Source: CAYSUS01 sp964434165
Lineage (GTDB): Bacteria; Planctomycetota; Planctomycetia; Pirellulales; Thermoguttaceae
DNA length: 17,360 nt
Direction of reading: 5' to 3'
Assembly: GCA_964434165.1 (NCBI GenBank)
Contig: CAYSUS010000134.1
Coordinates: forward strand, 1 to 17,360
The position numbers and the translations under genes were made by a program. Position 1 is the stretch's first letter. Each line of letters opens with the position of its first letter. This document shows, in pieces, positions 1-6,520 of this stretch. Under the pieces are notes generated by a model. It searched no databases. It saw only the letters and a list, made by a program, of their open reading frames with translations, and was not told the DNA's origin.

Positions 1-159
1 GCTCAACAGCCGCATCGGCCGCTTTTCGAGCGTGTCGGCGACGACGCGCTCGAACGCAAGGTAGTCATCGTCGCCGAAGAACAACGTCTGCCTCCCCACG
101 CCACGATCGATGACGTGGTAGACCATCCCGCCCGGCGCCGCTCGTGCTGTTCCAGGCAT
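1..159 (-). CDS. REP-associated tyrosine transposase (RAYT, IS200-like), N-terminal part, cut by window edge
   Basis: Translating the minus strand from the ATG at 159 gives an open frame of 53 codons that runs off the window. It begins MPGTARAAPGGMVYHVIDRG and continues VGRQTLFFGDDDYLAFERVV. This is the typical start of RAYT / Y1_Tnp (IS200-like) proteins, where a 'G-x-x-Y-H-V-x-x-R-G' strand is followed by 'xLF...DDDYxxFxxxL'. In the family, the catalytic HUH pair and the tyrosine lie further downstream, outside this window, so activity cannot be judged. RAYTs are domesticated single-strand transposases that act on short dispersed palindromes rather than carrying their own insertion sequence. 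The start is chosen because homology begins at this Met. The leader carries a 22-bp repeat (195-216) found again at 6013-6034. A TTGACA hexamer at 188-193 could be a -35 box, but no good -10 box follows. Confidence 0.85.
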   Translation of the reverse strand, partial: MPGTARAAPGGMVYHVIDRGVGRQTLFFGDDDYLAFERVVADTLEKRPMRLLS

Positions 160-194
160 GTCCCCATCATGCAGATATGCCCCAACTTGTCAAC

Positions 195-216
195 AACTGG
201 ACCCGTCCCCGTTTCT
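195..216 (-). repeat. 22-bp dispersed repeat in the RAYT leader
   Basis: On the minus strand this reads AGAAACGGGGACGGGTCCAG followed by TT. It lies 36 bases upstream of the RAYT start. A perfect 22-base copy sits in the opposite orientation at 6013-6034. A-run + GGGGAC(R)G motifs also occur at 6062-6080, 6212-6230, 6291-6318 and 8707-8728. Location beside a RAYT suggests a transposase-linked repeat. That link is inference. Confidence 0.7.
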
Positions 217-231
217 GCACACTGAAGATCT

Positions 232-1839
232 TCAATCTTGCCCCTGGGCGTGCCCGCGCGCCCCGGCCGGTTGGGGCAGCAGCTTCGACGACTCCACCGT
301 CAGCGGCTTCTCGTTCCAGTCCCCGAATCGGTCGCCGGGGCCGGCGGAGACGTGCGATAGCACCTCCCTTCCCTTGGCGTCGTAGATCCACGTCTTTGCG
401 TCTCCCGCCCAGCCCTTGCCAAAACGCATCGAAACCGTTCCCGTGTCCAAGGCGGGCGCGAGCGCCACATTGAATTCGGCTTTGAACGGGCTTAAATCGT
501 TGGCGGGCTTCTTGATGACGCAGAGGACCCCGGGGCTCCAATCCTCTGGCAGTGGTGGCCGAAAGCGGTCCTCAGGGCCGCAAACATCGGCGCGGCAACC
601 CGGCTTCTCCCCTTGGAGGTACTTCGGCGGGGTCACGACGTCCACGAGCTGAACGTCGTCCGAGAAACTCAGGGCGTACCAGTCGGAATTGGTTTCTACC
701 ACCACGCGCACCCGCTGGGGCTGCCCGCGCGGGCGGTCCGGCCTACCAGGATGCATCGCCGCAGCAACGGCCGCCTGAAGCTGACGATCGAAGTCAGCCG
801 GCCGCGGCACGCGCAAGGTGACAACGTTTCCTTGGCACGACAGGCGCGTGCCGTCGATCAACTGCCGGGCGAGGGCGACGGGCGACTGGTTCGGGGCCGG
901 GCCGGCTTCCGCCGCCTGCTTCAAGTGGCCCAGGACGTCGCGCACCGCCGCCTCGATGTTGCGGGCCGCCTGATCGCCCTTCCCTTCCAACACGGCTTCC
1001 ACCAGGTTCTCGCCGTCCAGGTCCAGGCGCACGGTGACCGCGCGGGAATTGTCCATCATCGGGGTGGCTTGCGACGCCAGGAAGTTTCTCGGCCCCTGCG
1101 TCATTCGCGATTCGACAAGCGCCGATAGCGATCCCAGCGTCTCGCGCCCCTGATCGGGCAGGGCGACGAAGACAAGCTCTCCCTTGCCCTTCAAGGCGCT
1201 TAGCCGCTTGCTCAACGGGCTGTCTTCGCGCTGCTTCGACAGCATGGCCTGAAGCCGCGCCTCGCTGGTGGCCAGGAAGACCGTCTGCCTGTCGACCGCG
1301 CTGGCGGCTTGGCCGGGGCGGGGTCCGCCAGTTCCGGGATAGCCCAGGTAGTAGGCTCTACCCTTGTAGTCCTTGCGTTTTGGCCAGGTCCCTTCGGGCT
1401 CGCTCTCCGGGAAGCCGCCTACCAGCTTCCGCGCCCACTGGTCACTGTCGAGGGGCCTGGAGAAGCGGAAGACACTCGTTACGCCGAAGGGCATGTCCCC
1501 GCCGCCCGAATCCGCAGGAACGAGGGTGTACGTGACCGATTCCAGGTCGCGCGGATCGAGCTCGGCTGCGGCAACCACGCGATCGGCGAAGCCGCGGTCT
1601 TCCATCAGGGGCGCCAGCGCCGCCGACATCGCGGCCTGGCGGGGACAGAGAACCACCGCCGCAATCCCGTCGCTGCCAGGGCGCGGCGTGTCGGGCGCTT
1701 TCGCGGTCGGTGCACCCTTGGTATCGGGCTCGCTCGCCGGCACGCCCTCGCTATCGGGCTTGCTAGCCGGCTCGTCCTTGCATCCGGCGAGCACCGCCAA
1801 CAGGGCCAAGCACGCAAACACCCGAAGTCGCGATTCCAT
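232..1839 (-). CDS. Predicted outer-envelope lipoprotein, unknown function, third gene of the ECF-kinase operon
   Basis: The product is 535 residues. The start at 1839 gives a textbook lipoprotein signal peptide (MESRLRVFACLALLAVLAGC) with lipobox L17-A18-G19-C20. AAGGAAA at 1846-1852 is a fitting ribosome binding site. A start at 1893 would add 18 residues that spoil the signal. Cys20 is followed by a Ser/Pro/Asp/Lys-rich spacer of about 35 residues with a loose internal repeat (DSEGVPASEP / DTKGAPTAKA). After that comes a mixed alpha/beta region with no motif I recognise. The C-terminal third contains a Cys-x4-Cys (GCRADVCG). The gene follows the kinase gene after a 54-base gap on the same strand, so it is probably co-transcribed and may work with the kinase's outer domain. 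Function is unknown. A Sec-exported, lipid-anchored location is well supported. Confidence 0.85.
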   Translation of the reverse strand: MESRLRVFACLALLAVLAGCKDEPASKPDSEGVPASEPDTKGAPTAKAPDTPRPGSDGIAAVVLCPRQAAMSAALAPLMEDRGFADRVVAAAELDPRDLESVTYTLVPADSGGGDMPFGVTSVFRFSRPLDSDQWARKLVGGFPESEPEGTWPKRKDYKGRAYYLGYPGTGGPRPGQAASAVDRQTVFLATSEARLQAMLSKQREDSPLSKRLSALKGKGELVFVALPDQGRETLGSLSALVESRMTQGPRNFLASQATPMMDNSRAVTVRLDLDGENLVEAVLEGKGDQAARNIEAAVRDVLGHLKQAAEAGPAPNQSPVALARQLIDGTRLSCQGNVVTLRVPRPADFDRQLQAAVAAAMHPGRPDRPRGQPQRVRVVVETNSDWYALSFSDDVQLVDVVTPPKYLQGEKPGCRADVCGPEDRFRPPLPEDWSPGVLCVIKKPANDLSPFKAEFNVALAPALDTGTVSMRFGKGWAGDAKTWIYDAKGREVLSHVSAGPGDRFGDWNEKPLTVESSKLLPQPAGARGHAQGQD

Positions 1840-1845
1840 GGTCGG

Positions 1846-1852
1846 TTTCCTT
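1846..1852 (-). promoter_or_regulatory. Ribosome binding site of the lipoprotein gene
   Basis: AAGGAAA on the minus strand, six bases before the ATG at 1839. It decides that start over the upstream in-frame one at 1893. Confidence 0.55.
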
Positions 1853-1893
1853 CTGCAAGGGGTGAGAGCGACGTCACGACCTGTTCCCGCCAA

Positions 1894-4800
1894 TCACGGC
1901 TCCGGCCGCGCGACGCTGAAGCTCCATGCACGCAAGTTGTCGGCGAACTGGCGGCTGGGGTCGTCGTGGGGGCTGAACTGGCGGGGGCGAAAGACAACCC
2001 AGCCCTGGTCCAAAGCCCTGACGGCGCAGACGACCCAGACCCGCGTGCGCGACGCGTCCCAGCCCAACAGCGGCGCCATTACCTTTTGGAGTTCGTCGGT
2101 CCTGCCCGTAATGAGCTGCCGATCCTCGCCGAGAGTGAACAGGACGGGTGAACCTGGGGTGAGATCCTTGGTCACCACGTGGCCGTTGGGCGGGACTTGG
2201 GCCTTGCCGCTGTTCTCCTCGCCAGGGGCGGACGCCAGCGGAAAGCCGAACTCCTTCGCCAAGTCCGAATCCAGCCAAAGCACGCCGCCTTGCTCGACCC
2301 AACCACGCAATGCGGCCAGGTCTGTCTTGCTTGTCTCAGCAGCCGTCAGTTGCACCCAAAGCACAGCCGTGTCGCTCGCGGCAAGCGCCTCACCAAGTTG
2401 CTGCTTCGAGGCCACGACCGTCGGCTCCTGGGACGGCTCAGGGACTGCCGGCGAAGGCGCCACGGGCTCCGCCTTCGTCGATTCGATCGTGCCGCCCGAG
2501 CAGCCGGTCGCCGCGCCGGGGGGTGGCACGATGTCAACCGTGGGCTTGGGAGGCGACTGGGACTCATAGGTGTCGTTGCGATCCTGAGTCTTCGTGGCAG
2601 CGCGCGGCGAATCGGACTTCGGCTCCGGTTTAGAAACGTCGATCCACGCAGGCATATCGCCCAAGCAGAACCGGCGGAAGTTGCGCCAGAAGCGCGCGCC
2701 GTCGTAGCTGGAGGTGTCGACAGGCTTCACGTCGCTGATCCAACCGCGGCCGTAACGCGCCAATGACCAGTGGTTAGTACCTTCTGAAGTGAGCAGATGC
2801 ACGACTTGGCCGTCCCCGGACAAGTGCCCGAAGCCTTCACCGACCGGGGGAATCAGCACCTTTGAGCAGCCCTGCAAGATGGGGCAGATGTCGCCAGTGG
2901 TCGTCGCTGAGCAGACTGTGTTGGGCCAACCGCGGTATCGGCTTGGATGAGCTCCGTAGTATGACAATCCAAAGACCGACAACACATCGTTGTCCACCCA
3001 CAGAATTCCGCCACGGCGGACCCAGTCCTTCAGTATCTCAAGCTCCTCGGTCTGGAAGGTCGCTCTCTTGCATGCGCTGGCGACCTGGACCACATGACAC
3101 CGGCGGGGGTCCGCGGCCAGGGCATACACCATGTTCGGGCTGTCCATCGTGACGACCTTCAACTTCTTGTCGATATGCTGATCCCAACACCGGTCGACGA
3201 TCTTGGGAAGATCGATGGCGGCGTCCGGCTCGAGCTCCGCCTCACCCTTGCGGAACTGCTGCTGCAAGCGCTCCGCGGTCTTGGCGGCCTGTTCGTACTT
3301 GGCCTCCTTCTCCAGCCAGTTGACCAGCTTGAACACGGCCTGCGACGCGCCCTCTTGCTTGGCGTGCTTGTCGATCAGCTCCTGGGCCATGGTCGTCACG
3401 CGACCGACCACCGCCTCATCGGGCTCCTCGGCCCCCTGGAACGCCTCAGGCGCGTCGCGCACGGCGATCGTCATCACTTCCGGCGCCTGCGGGCTCTGGG
3501 GGAACTGCTGGAGAAACGTCTGGCAAAGCTCGACGCGGGTACTGACGGTGGTCTCGCTATGAATGACCGTCAGGGCCTGCTCAGGGGTCTTCCAGGCGGC
3601 GGGTGTGATCTCGCTGGCCGGCCCCGCGCCTCCGCCGTTTCCAGCGGCCACCAATGGGCCAAAACGCCTCTCGTACTCCTTCCACCCGAAGAACCCCAGA
3701 GCCCCCAGGCAACCTGCGCAGAGTAGCACGACAACCACTCTCCCCAGCCCGCCGCGCTTCTTGGCGTGAACGGACGAGCCGCGGATCACCGTGGCGAATG
3801 GCTCCAACTGGTAAAGCGGCATCCAGCCGCTCATGCCCGGGCGCGTGCAGGGGGTCTCCTCGGGCACGCGCCCTTCCTGCCACGCCTGGATGATCTGCTC
3901 GGTGGTGAACGGCCCTTGGCGCTGATTGCCCGCGCCGGCCAGGTACCAACCGGGGTTGGTTGCGTTCATCGTGGCTCCTCCCGTGGGTAGTGGGGGTGGG
4001 GCGGACGGGGTCGAAGGCGCCGGGCCCGCCGCACGTTGATCCAGAAGTCGCGCCGGCCGGGCTTCGGCGCAAAACGGGCGCAAGGCCTCGGCCACTTCGC
4101 GCGGCTGGCAATAGCGGTCCTCGGGCGCCTTGGACAGCATGCACTCGAGTGTGGTGAGAAGGTCGCGCGGCAACTCGGGACGGAATTGCCGGGCTGGCGG
4201 GACCGGCTGGTTGACGTGCGCCATCAGGCGCTGGAGCCGCGTGCCATACTCGGGCCCGGCGAACGGCGCTCGCCCGGTGAGTAGCTCATAAAGCGTACAC
4301 CCCAGGCTATAGATGTCTGCTCGGATGTCGACGGTGTGGCTGTCGTTGACTTGCTCCGGGGCGATGTAATCGGCCGTGCCCAAGGCCATGCCGCTGTCGG
4401 TGGCCTTGGCGCGAGTGGTCTCTTCCGAGGCGAGCAGGGCCAGGCCCAGGTCGAGGACTTTGACCTTGCCCTCGCGCGTGAGGAGCAGGTTGGACGGTTT
4501 GACGTCGCGATGGACCATCCCTTGCTCGTGGGCATACTGGAGCCCTGCGGCCGCTTGACGGATCAGCTCGCAGGCCTCCGGCACGGGCAACCGCCCCAGA
4601 CGCCTGACGAGCTGCGCGAGGCTCGGCCCCTCCACGTACTCCATGACGAGGAAATGCCGTCCCTCGGCCTGCCCCGCGTCCATGGCGCGGACCAGATTCG
4701 GGTGTTCCAGTCGACCTAGTGCCTTCATCTCGCGACGGAAGCGGGCCACCGCCTGGCGATCTTGAACCAGATGCGGCGACAGGACCTTCAAGGCGACCAA

Positions 4801-5196
4801 CTTCTGAAGGTCGGTGTGAAGGGCCTTGTACACGGTGCCCATTCCGCCTTGGCCCAGTCGCGAAAGGAGCCGGTACTGGCCCAGGCTCGTCCGCGCCGGC
4901 CGACGCGCGGGATCCAGCGGTGCCGTGCTGGCCGTCGCGCCTGGTTGGCCCAGCTTGCGGACGGCATCAGCCGCTTGTTTCAGTTCGGGCTCTGCGACCA
5001 CCGGGTCGGGGGCCGGTTGCCGCTCGCGGAGCCCTGCCAAGAGCGTGTCTTCCGCCGAGTCGAGCCCTGCCACGGTGCTCTCGCACTCGGGGCAGGCCGC
5101 CACATGCCGGGAAACCGACTCGAACTCCTGCTGCGGCAGTTTGCCGAGCGCGTAAGCGAGAAGCCGGTCCCGGCTTGGACATGGGCCGTGACTCAT
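1894..5196 (-). CDS. Zinc-finger (anti-sigma type) / Ser-Thr protein kinase / GYF_2 / single-TM protein with duplicated outer domain
   Basis: 1100 residues. Start chosen at 5196 because AAGGAGG sits at 5205-5211. Residues 1-50 carry the ZAS motif H31-x3-C35-x2-C38 typical of anti-sigma factors. Residues 107-372 are a PknB-type kinase with all key residues: Gly loop LGQGGMGTVYK (114-124), Lys137, Glu156, HRD 229-231 with Lys233/Asn236, DLG 249-251, APE 279-281, Asp294 and Arg361. It should be active. After a Pro-rich linker, residues 416-467 form a GYF_2 domain (GWYLAG...QGPF...GMSGWMPL). One membrane helix lies at about 487-505. The outer part holds a helical stretch (about 535-675) and two copies of one domain (about 680-845 and 935-1095), joined by a Pro/Ser/Lys-rich linker. 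The gene lies 83 bases after the ECF sigma gene. Zinc finger plus kinase in one chain suggests phosphorylation-controlled release of that sigma factor, which is inference. Confidence 0.93.
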   Translation of the reverse strand: MSHGPCPSRDRLLAYALGKLPQQEFESVSRHVAACPECESTVAGLDSAEDTLLAGLRERQPAPDPVVAEPELKQAADAVRKLGQPGATASTAPLDPARRPARTSLGQYRLLSRLGQGGMGTVYKALHTDLQKLVALKVLSPHLVQDRQAVARFRREMKALGRLEHPNLVRAMDAGQAEGRHFLVMEYVEGPSLAQLVRRLGRLPVPEACELIRQAAAGLQYAHEQGMVHRDVKPSNLLLTREGKVKVLDLGLALLASEETTRAKATDSGMALGTADYIAPEQVNDSHTVDIRADIYSLGCTLYELLTGRAPFAGPEYGTRLQRLMAHVNQPVPPARQFRPELPRDLLTTLECMLSKAPEDRYCQPREVAEALRPFCAEARPARLLDQRAAGPAPSTPSAPPPLPTGGATMNATNPGWYLAGAGNQRQGPFTTEQIIQAWQEGRVPEETPCTRPGMSGWMPLYQLEPFATVIRGSSVHAKKRGGLGRVVVVLLCAGCLGALGFFGWKEYERRFGPLVAAGNGGGAGPASEITPAAWKTPEQALTVIHSETTVSTRVELCQTFLQQFPQSPQAPEVMTIAVRDAPEAFQGAEEPDEAVVGRVTTMAQELIDKHAKQEGASQAVFKLVNWLEKEAKYEQAAKTAERLQQQFRKGEAELEPDAAIDLPKIVDRCWDQHIDKKLKVVTMDSPNMVYALAADPRRCHVVQVASACKRATFQTEELEILKDWVRRGGILWVDNDVLSVFGLSYYGAHPSRYRGWPNTVCSATTTGDICPILQGCSKVLIPPVGEGFGHLSGDGQVVHLLTSEGTNHWSLARYGRGWISDVKPVDTSSYDGARFWRNFRRFCLGDMPAWIDVSKPEPKSDSPRAATKTQDRNDTYESQSPPKPTVDIVPPPGAATGCSGGTIESTKAEPVAPSPAVPEPSQEPTVVASKQQLGEALAASDTAVLWVQLTAAETSKTDLAALRGWVEQGGVLWLDSDLAKEFGFPLASAPGEENSGKAQVPPNGHVVTKDLTPGSPVLFTLGEDRQLITGRTDELQKVMAPLLGWDASRTRVWVVCAVRALDQGWVVFRPRQFSPHDDPSRQFADNLRAWSFSVARPEP

Positions 5197-5204
5197 CGGC
5201 GGTC

Positions 5205-5211
5205 CCTCCTT
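5205..5211 (-). promoter_or_regulatory. Strong ribosome binding site of the kinase gene
   Basis: AAGGAGG on the minus strand, eight bases before the ATG at 5196. It is the best Shine-Dalgarno match in the window and fixes this start against the upstream in-frame start at 5334, which would overlap the sigma factor gene. Confidence 0.75.
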
Positions 5212-5279
5212 CCAATAGGATGGAACGGACGCGTGTGACACCACTTTCGCCCCGCGATTCGCTGAGCCCAGCCGGCGGG

Positions 5280-5855
5280 TCACTCCACGTCGCCCAGGGC
5301 CTGACGCAGCCGATGCAATACGCGGCACTTGCACTGGCGCACCGCGGCCGGCTTCATTCCCAGTTGCGCGGCGGCCTCGGGTCCCGACTGCCCCTCTACG
5401 GCAGTCAGCCAGAAAGCCTGCCAGGTCCGCTCCTCGAACTCCGCCCGGATCACCGCGAGCCCCCGATGCGTCACTCCCGTTTGTGAGCTTCGGTCTTCAT
5501 CGTCCTGCGGCGGTTCTGCTGGCAGATCCTGGAACCGCTGCTGCGCTTCGCTTCCGCCCATGGCCACAGGCTGGTTGCCTTGCCGGCGGTAGTGGTCGCA
5601 GATCTTTGACCGGGCGATGGCCTTCAGCCAGCGATAGAAGCTGCCGCTGGTCGAATCAGGCCGAAACCCAGCCACGCCCTTTGCGACCGCGCGAAAGACC
5701 TCCTGCAACACGTCTGCCGCGTCCGGGGGCTTAAGATCCGCCCTCCGGCACCACCCGTAGACCGCAGGGCTGTACACATCCACAAGTCGTTCCCACGCTT
5801 CGGGGGAGCCGGCTCTCAACCGGGCAAGGAAGCTGGCGGATGTTGGATCAAGCAT
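5280..5855 (-). CDS. ECF-family RNA polymerase sigma factor
   Basis: 191 residues, normal length for an ECF sigma factor. Region sigma-2 spans about residues 19-92, with the core-binding motif DVLQEVF at 48-54 and the -10 recognition part FYRWLKAIARSKICDHYRR. A Gln/Asp/Pro-rich linker follows (about 93-125). Region sigma-4 (about 136-186) ends with the helix-turn-helix AAAQLGMKPAAVRQCKCRVL. There is no extra C-terminal domain. It is first in an operon with the zinc-finger kinase and a lipoprotein, an arrangement known for planctomycete ECF groups that are paired with Ser/Thr kinases. The expected job is to direct RNA polymerase to a small stress or envelope regulon under control of the downstream kinase. 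The start at 5855 has no strong ribosome binding site; AAAGGA lies rather far upstream. An inverted repeat at 5907-5943 precedes the gene. Confidence 0.92.
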   Translation of the reverse strand: MLDPTSASFLARLRAGSPEAWERLVDVYSPAVYGWCRRADLKPPDAADVLQEVFRAVAKGVAGFRPDSTSGSFYRWLKAIARSKICDHYRRQGNQPVAMGGSEAQQRFQDLPAEPPQDDEDRSSQTGVTHRGLAVIRAEFEERTWQAFWLTAVEGQSGPEAAAQLGMKPAAVRQCKCRVLHRLRQALGDVE

Positions 5856-5886
5856 GACCTGTCACTGGTCCTTTCGCCCGTGCCCA

Positions 5887-5915
5887 CAAGTAATCCACAC
5901 TGTTCTAGGTGTCAA
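5887..5915 (-). promoter_or_regulatory. Candidate promoter of the ECF-kinase-lipoprotein operon
   Basis: On the minus strand a perfect -35 hexamer TTGACA (5910-5915) is followed, after 17 bases, by TACTTG (5887-5892), a weak -10 box. Transcription would start near 5880, giving a leader of about 25 bases before the ATG at 5855. The -35 box is part of an inverted repeat. Confidence 0.35.
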
Positions 5916-5943
5916 TCTCCCCTGTCGGAGCGGTTTGACACCT
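5907..5943. promoter_or_regulatory. Perfect 9-bp inverted repeat upstream of the ECF gene, possible operator
   Basis: AGGTGTCAA (5907-5915) and TTGACACCT (5935-5943) are exact reverse complements separated by 19 bases. The sigma-gene-proximal arm contains the candidate -35 TTGACA on the minus strand, and the distal arm holds TTGACA on the plus strand. This geometry fits a regulator site or two back-to-back -35 elements. No regulator can be named. Confidence 0.45.
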
Positions 5944-6012
5944 TCACGTAAGGGCGCAAAGCCATCTTGGCGCAGACAAAACCTATCGGTTTTTGCGGAA
6001 AGGGAGAGAGTT

Positions 6013-6034
6013 AGAAACGGGGACGGGTCCAGTT
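6013..6034 (+). repeat. 22-bp dispersed repeat, second copy
   Basis: This copy is identical over 22 bases to the one in the RAYT leader (195-216), in inverted orientation. Core: AAACGGGGACGGGTCCAGTT. It lies 5.8 kb from the RAYT gene in a gene-free stretch. Confidence 0.75.
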
Positions 6035-6066
6035 TACCGTCGCTTGGGTCTCCCGAACGGCAAAAG

Positions 6067-6080
6067 GACAGGCATCATCC
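6067..6080 (+). repeat. 14-bp direct repeat GACAGGCATCATCC, copy 1
   Basis: GACAGGCATCATCC preceded by an A-rich box (CAAAAG). The second copy is at 6217-6230, exactly 150 bases later in the same orientation. Confidence 0.65.
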
Positions 6081-6147
6081 TCGTCTCATCGCCGTGCGCC
6101 CGAGTGTGGAAGCATCGCTTGCCGGGCGACTCGAAGCCGGGGTGGAC

Positions 6148-6164
6148 GGCACGCGGAGCGTGCC
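6148..6164. repeat. Perfect hairpin GGCACGC-GGA-GCGTGCC
   Basis: A 7-bp perfect stem with a GGA loop. A copy with one substitution (GGCTCGCGGAGCGTGCC) is at 8845-8861 in another intergenic region. A compact palindrome in several intergenic places is REP-like. Confidence 0.6.
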
Positions 6165-6216
6165 AACTAAGGGGGGGAAGTCTCGATTCCCGTCGTCCGC
6201 AAGGAAGAAGGAAGAA

Positions 6217-6230
6217 GACAGGCATCATCC
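6217..6230 (+). repeat. 14-bp direct repeat GACAGGCATCATCC, copy 2
   Basis: Identical to 6067-6080 and again preceded by an A/G-rich stretch (AGGAAGAAGGAAGAA). The bases between the two copies show no other obvious similarity. Confidence 0.65.
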
Positions 6231-6290
6231 CACACGGCAGCGCACAGCGAAGGTTGTCCCTCGCGCACGCGTCGGGCTCTGCCGGATGCC

Positions 6291-6318
6291 GGAAAACAGC
6301 TGCGTCCCCCTTTTTCTC
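6291..6318 (-). repeat. A-rich / GGGGGAC motif related to the RAYT-linked repeats
   Basis: On the minus strand this reads GAGAAAAAGGGGGACGCAGC then TGTTTTCC. The A-run followed by a G-run and AC matches the pattern of the repeats at 195-216, 6013-6034 and 8707-8728, but the right half differs. Confidence 0.4.
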
Positions 6319-6489
6319 ATTAGTGCCGCAGGGCACGCCAAGGGGGCCGTTGACTGGAGATGGTCCGGCACGAGACACTCTCGGATCGGTTCACCCCGAC
6401 AGCGGGCGGGTGGCAATGCCGGCCCGCACGGCCGTGCTGTTGGTAGCAGCAACGCGCGGGCGCGCAATCGGCCGATCGAGGGGGCGGAT

Positions 6490-6506
6490 GGCTGTGAACC
6501 ACAGCC
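6490..6506 (-). terminator. Hairpin downstream of the small exported-protein gene
   Basis: GGCTGTG-AAC-CACAGCC is a perfect 7-bp stem with a 3-base loop, 15 bases beyond the stop codon at 6521. No T-run follows, so a terminator role is only possible. A second hairpin, CTCAGCAC/GTGCTGAG (6520-6541), overlaps the end of the gene itself. Confidence 0.3.
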
Positions 6507-6520
6507 GGCGGGCCCTAGCC

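Larger units (their letters stand above)
5856..6520. other. 665-bp gene-free region rich in short dispersed repeats
   Basis: No reading frame here looks real. The segment near the ECF gene holds its control region. From about 5978 onward there are small hairpins, such as AAAACC-TATC-GGTTTT at 5978-5993. A 22-bp repeat lies at 6013-6034, two copies of GACAGGCATCATCC at 6067 and 6217, a perfect hairpin at 6148-6164, and an inverted A/G motif at 6291-6318. It looks like a landing zone for RAYT-type repeats. Confidence 0.6.

Noticed and set aside
3..185. 60-codon minus-strand frame at the window start
   Set aside because: It is in the wrong frame. The frame starting at 159 gives clear RAYT protein sequence.
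223..234. Perfect 12-base palindrome TGAAGATCTTCA
   Set aside because: It overlaps the stop codon of the lipoprotein gene. It is short, has no T-run, and is not repeated elsewhere in the window.
6034..6378. Possible 114-residue gene on the minus strand
   Set aside because: It runs across the dispersed repeats (the two GACAGGCATCATCC copies give the repeated 'MMPV'), so it reads repeats rather than a gene.
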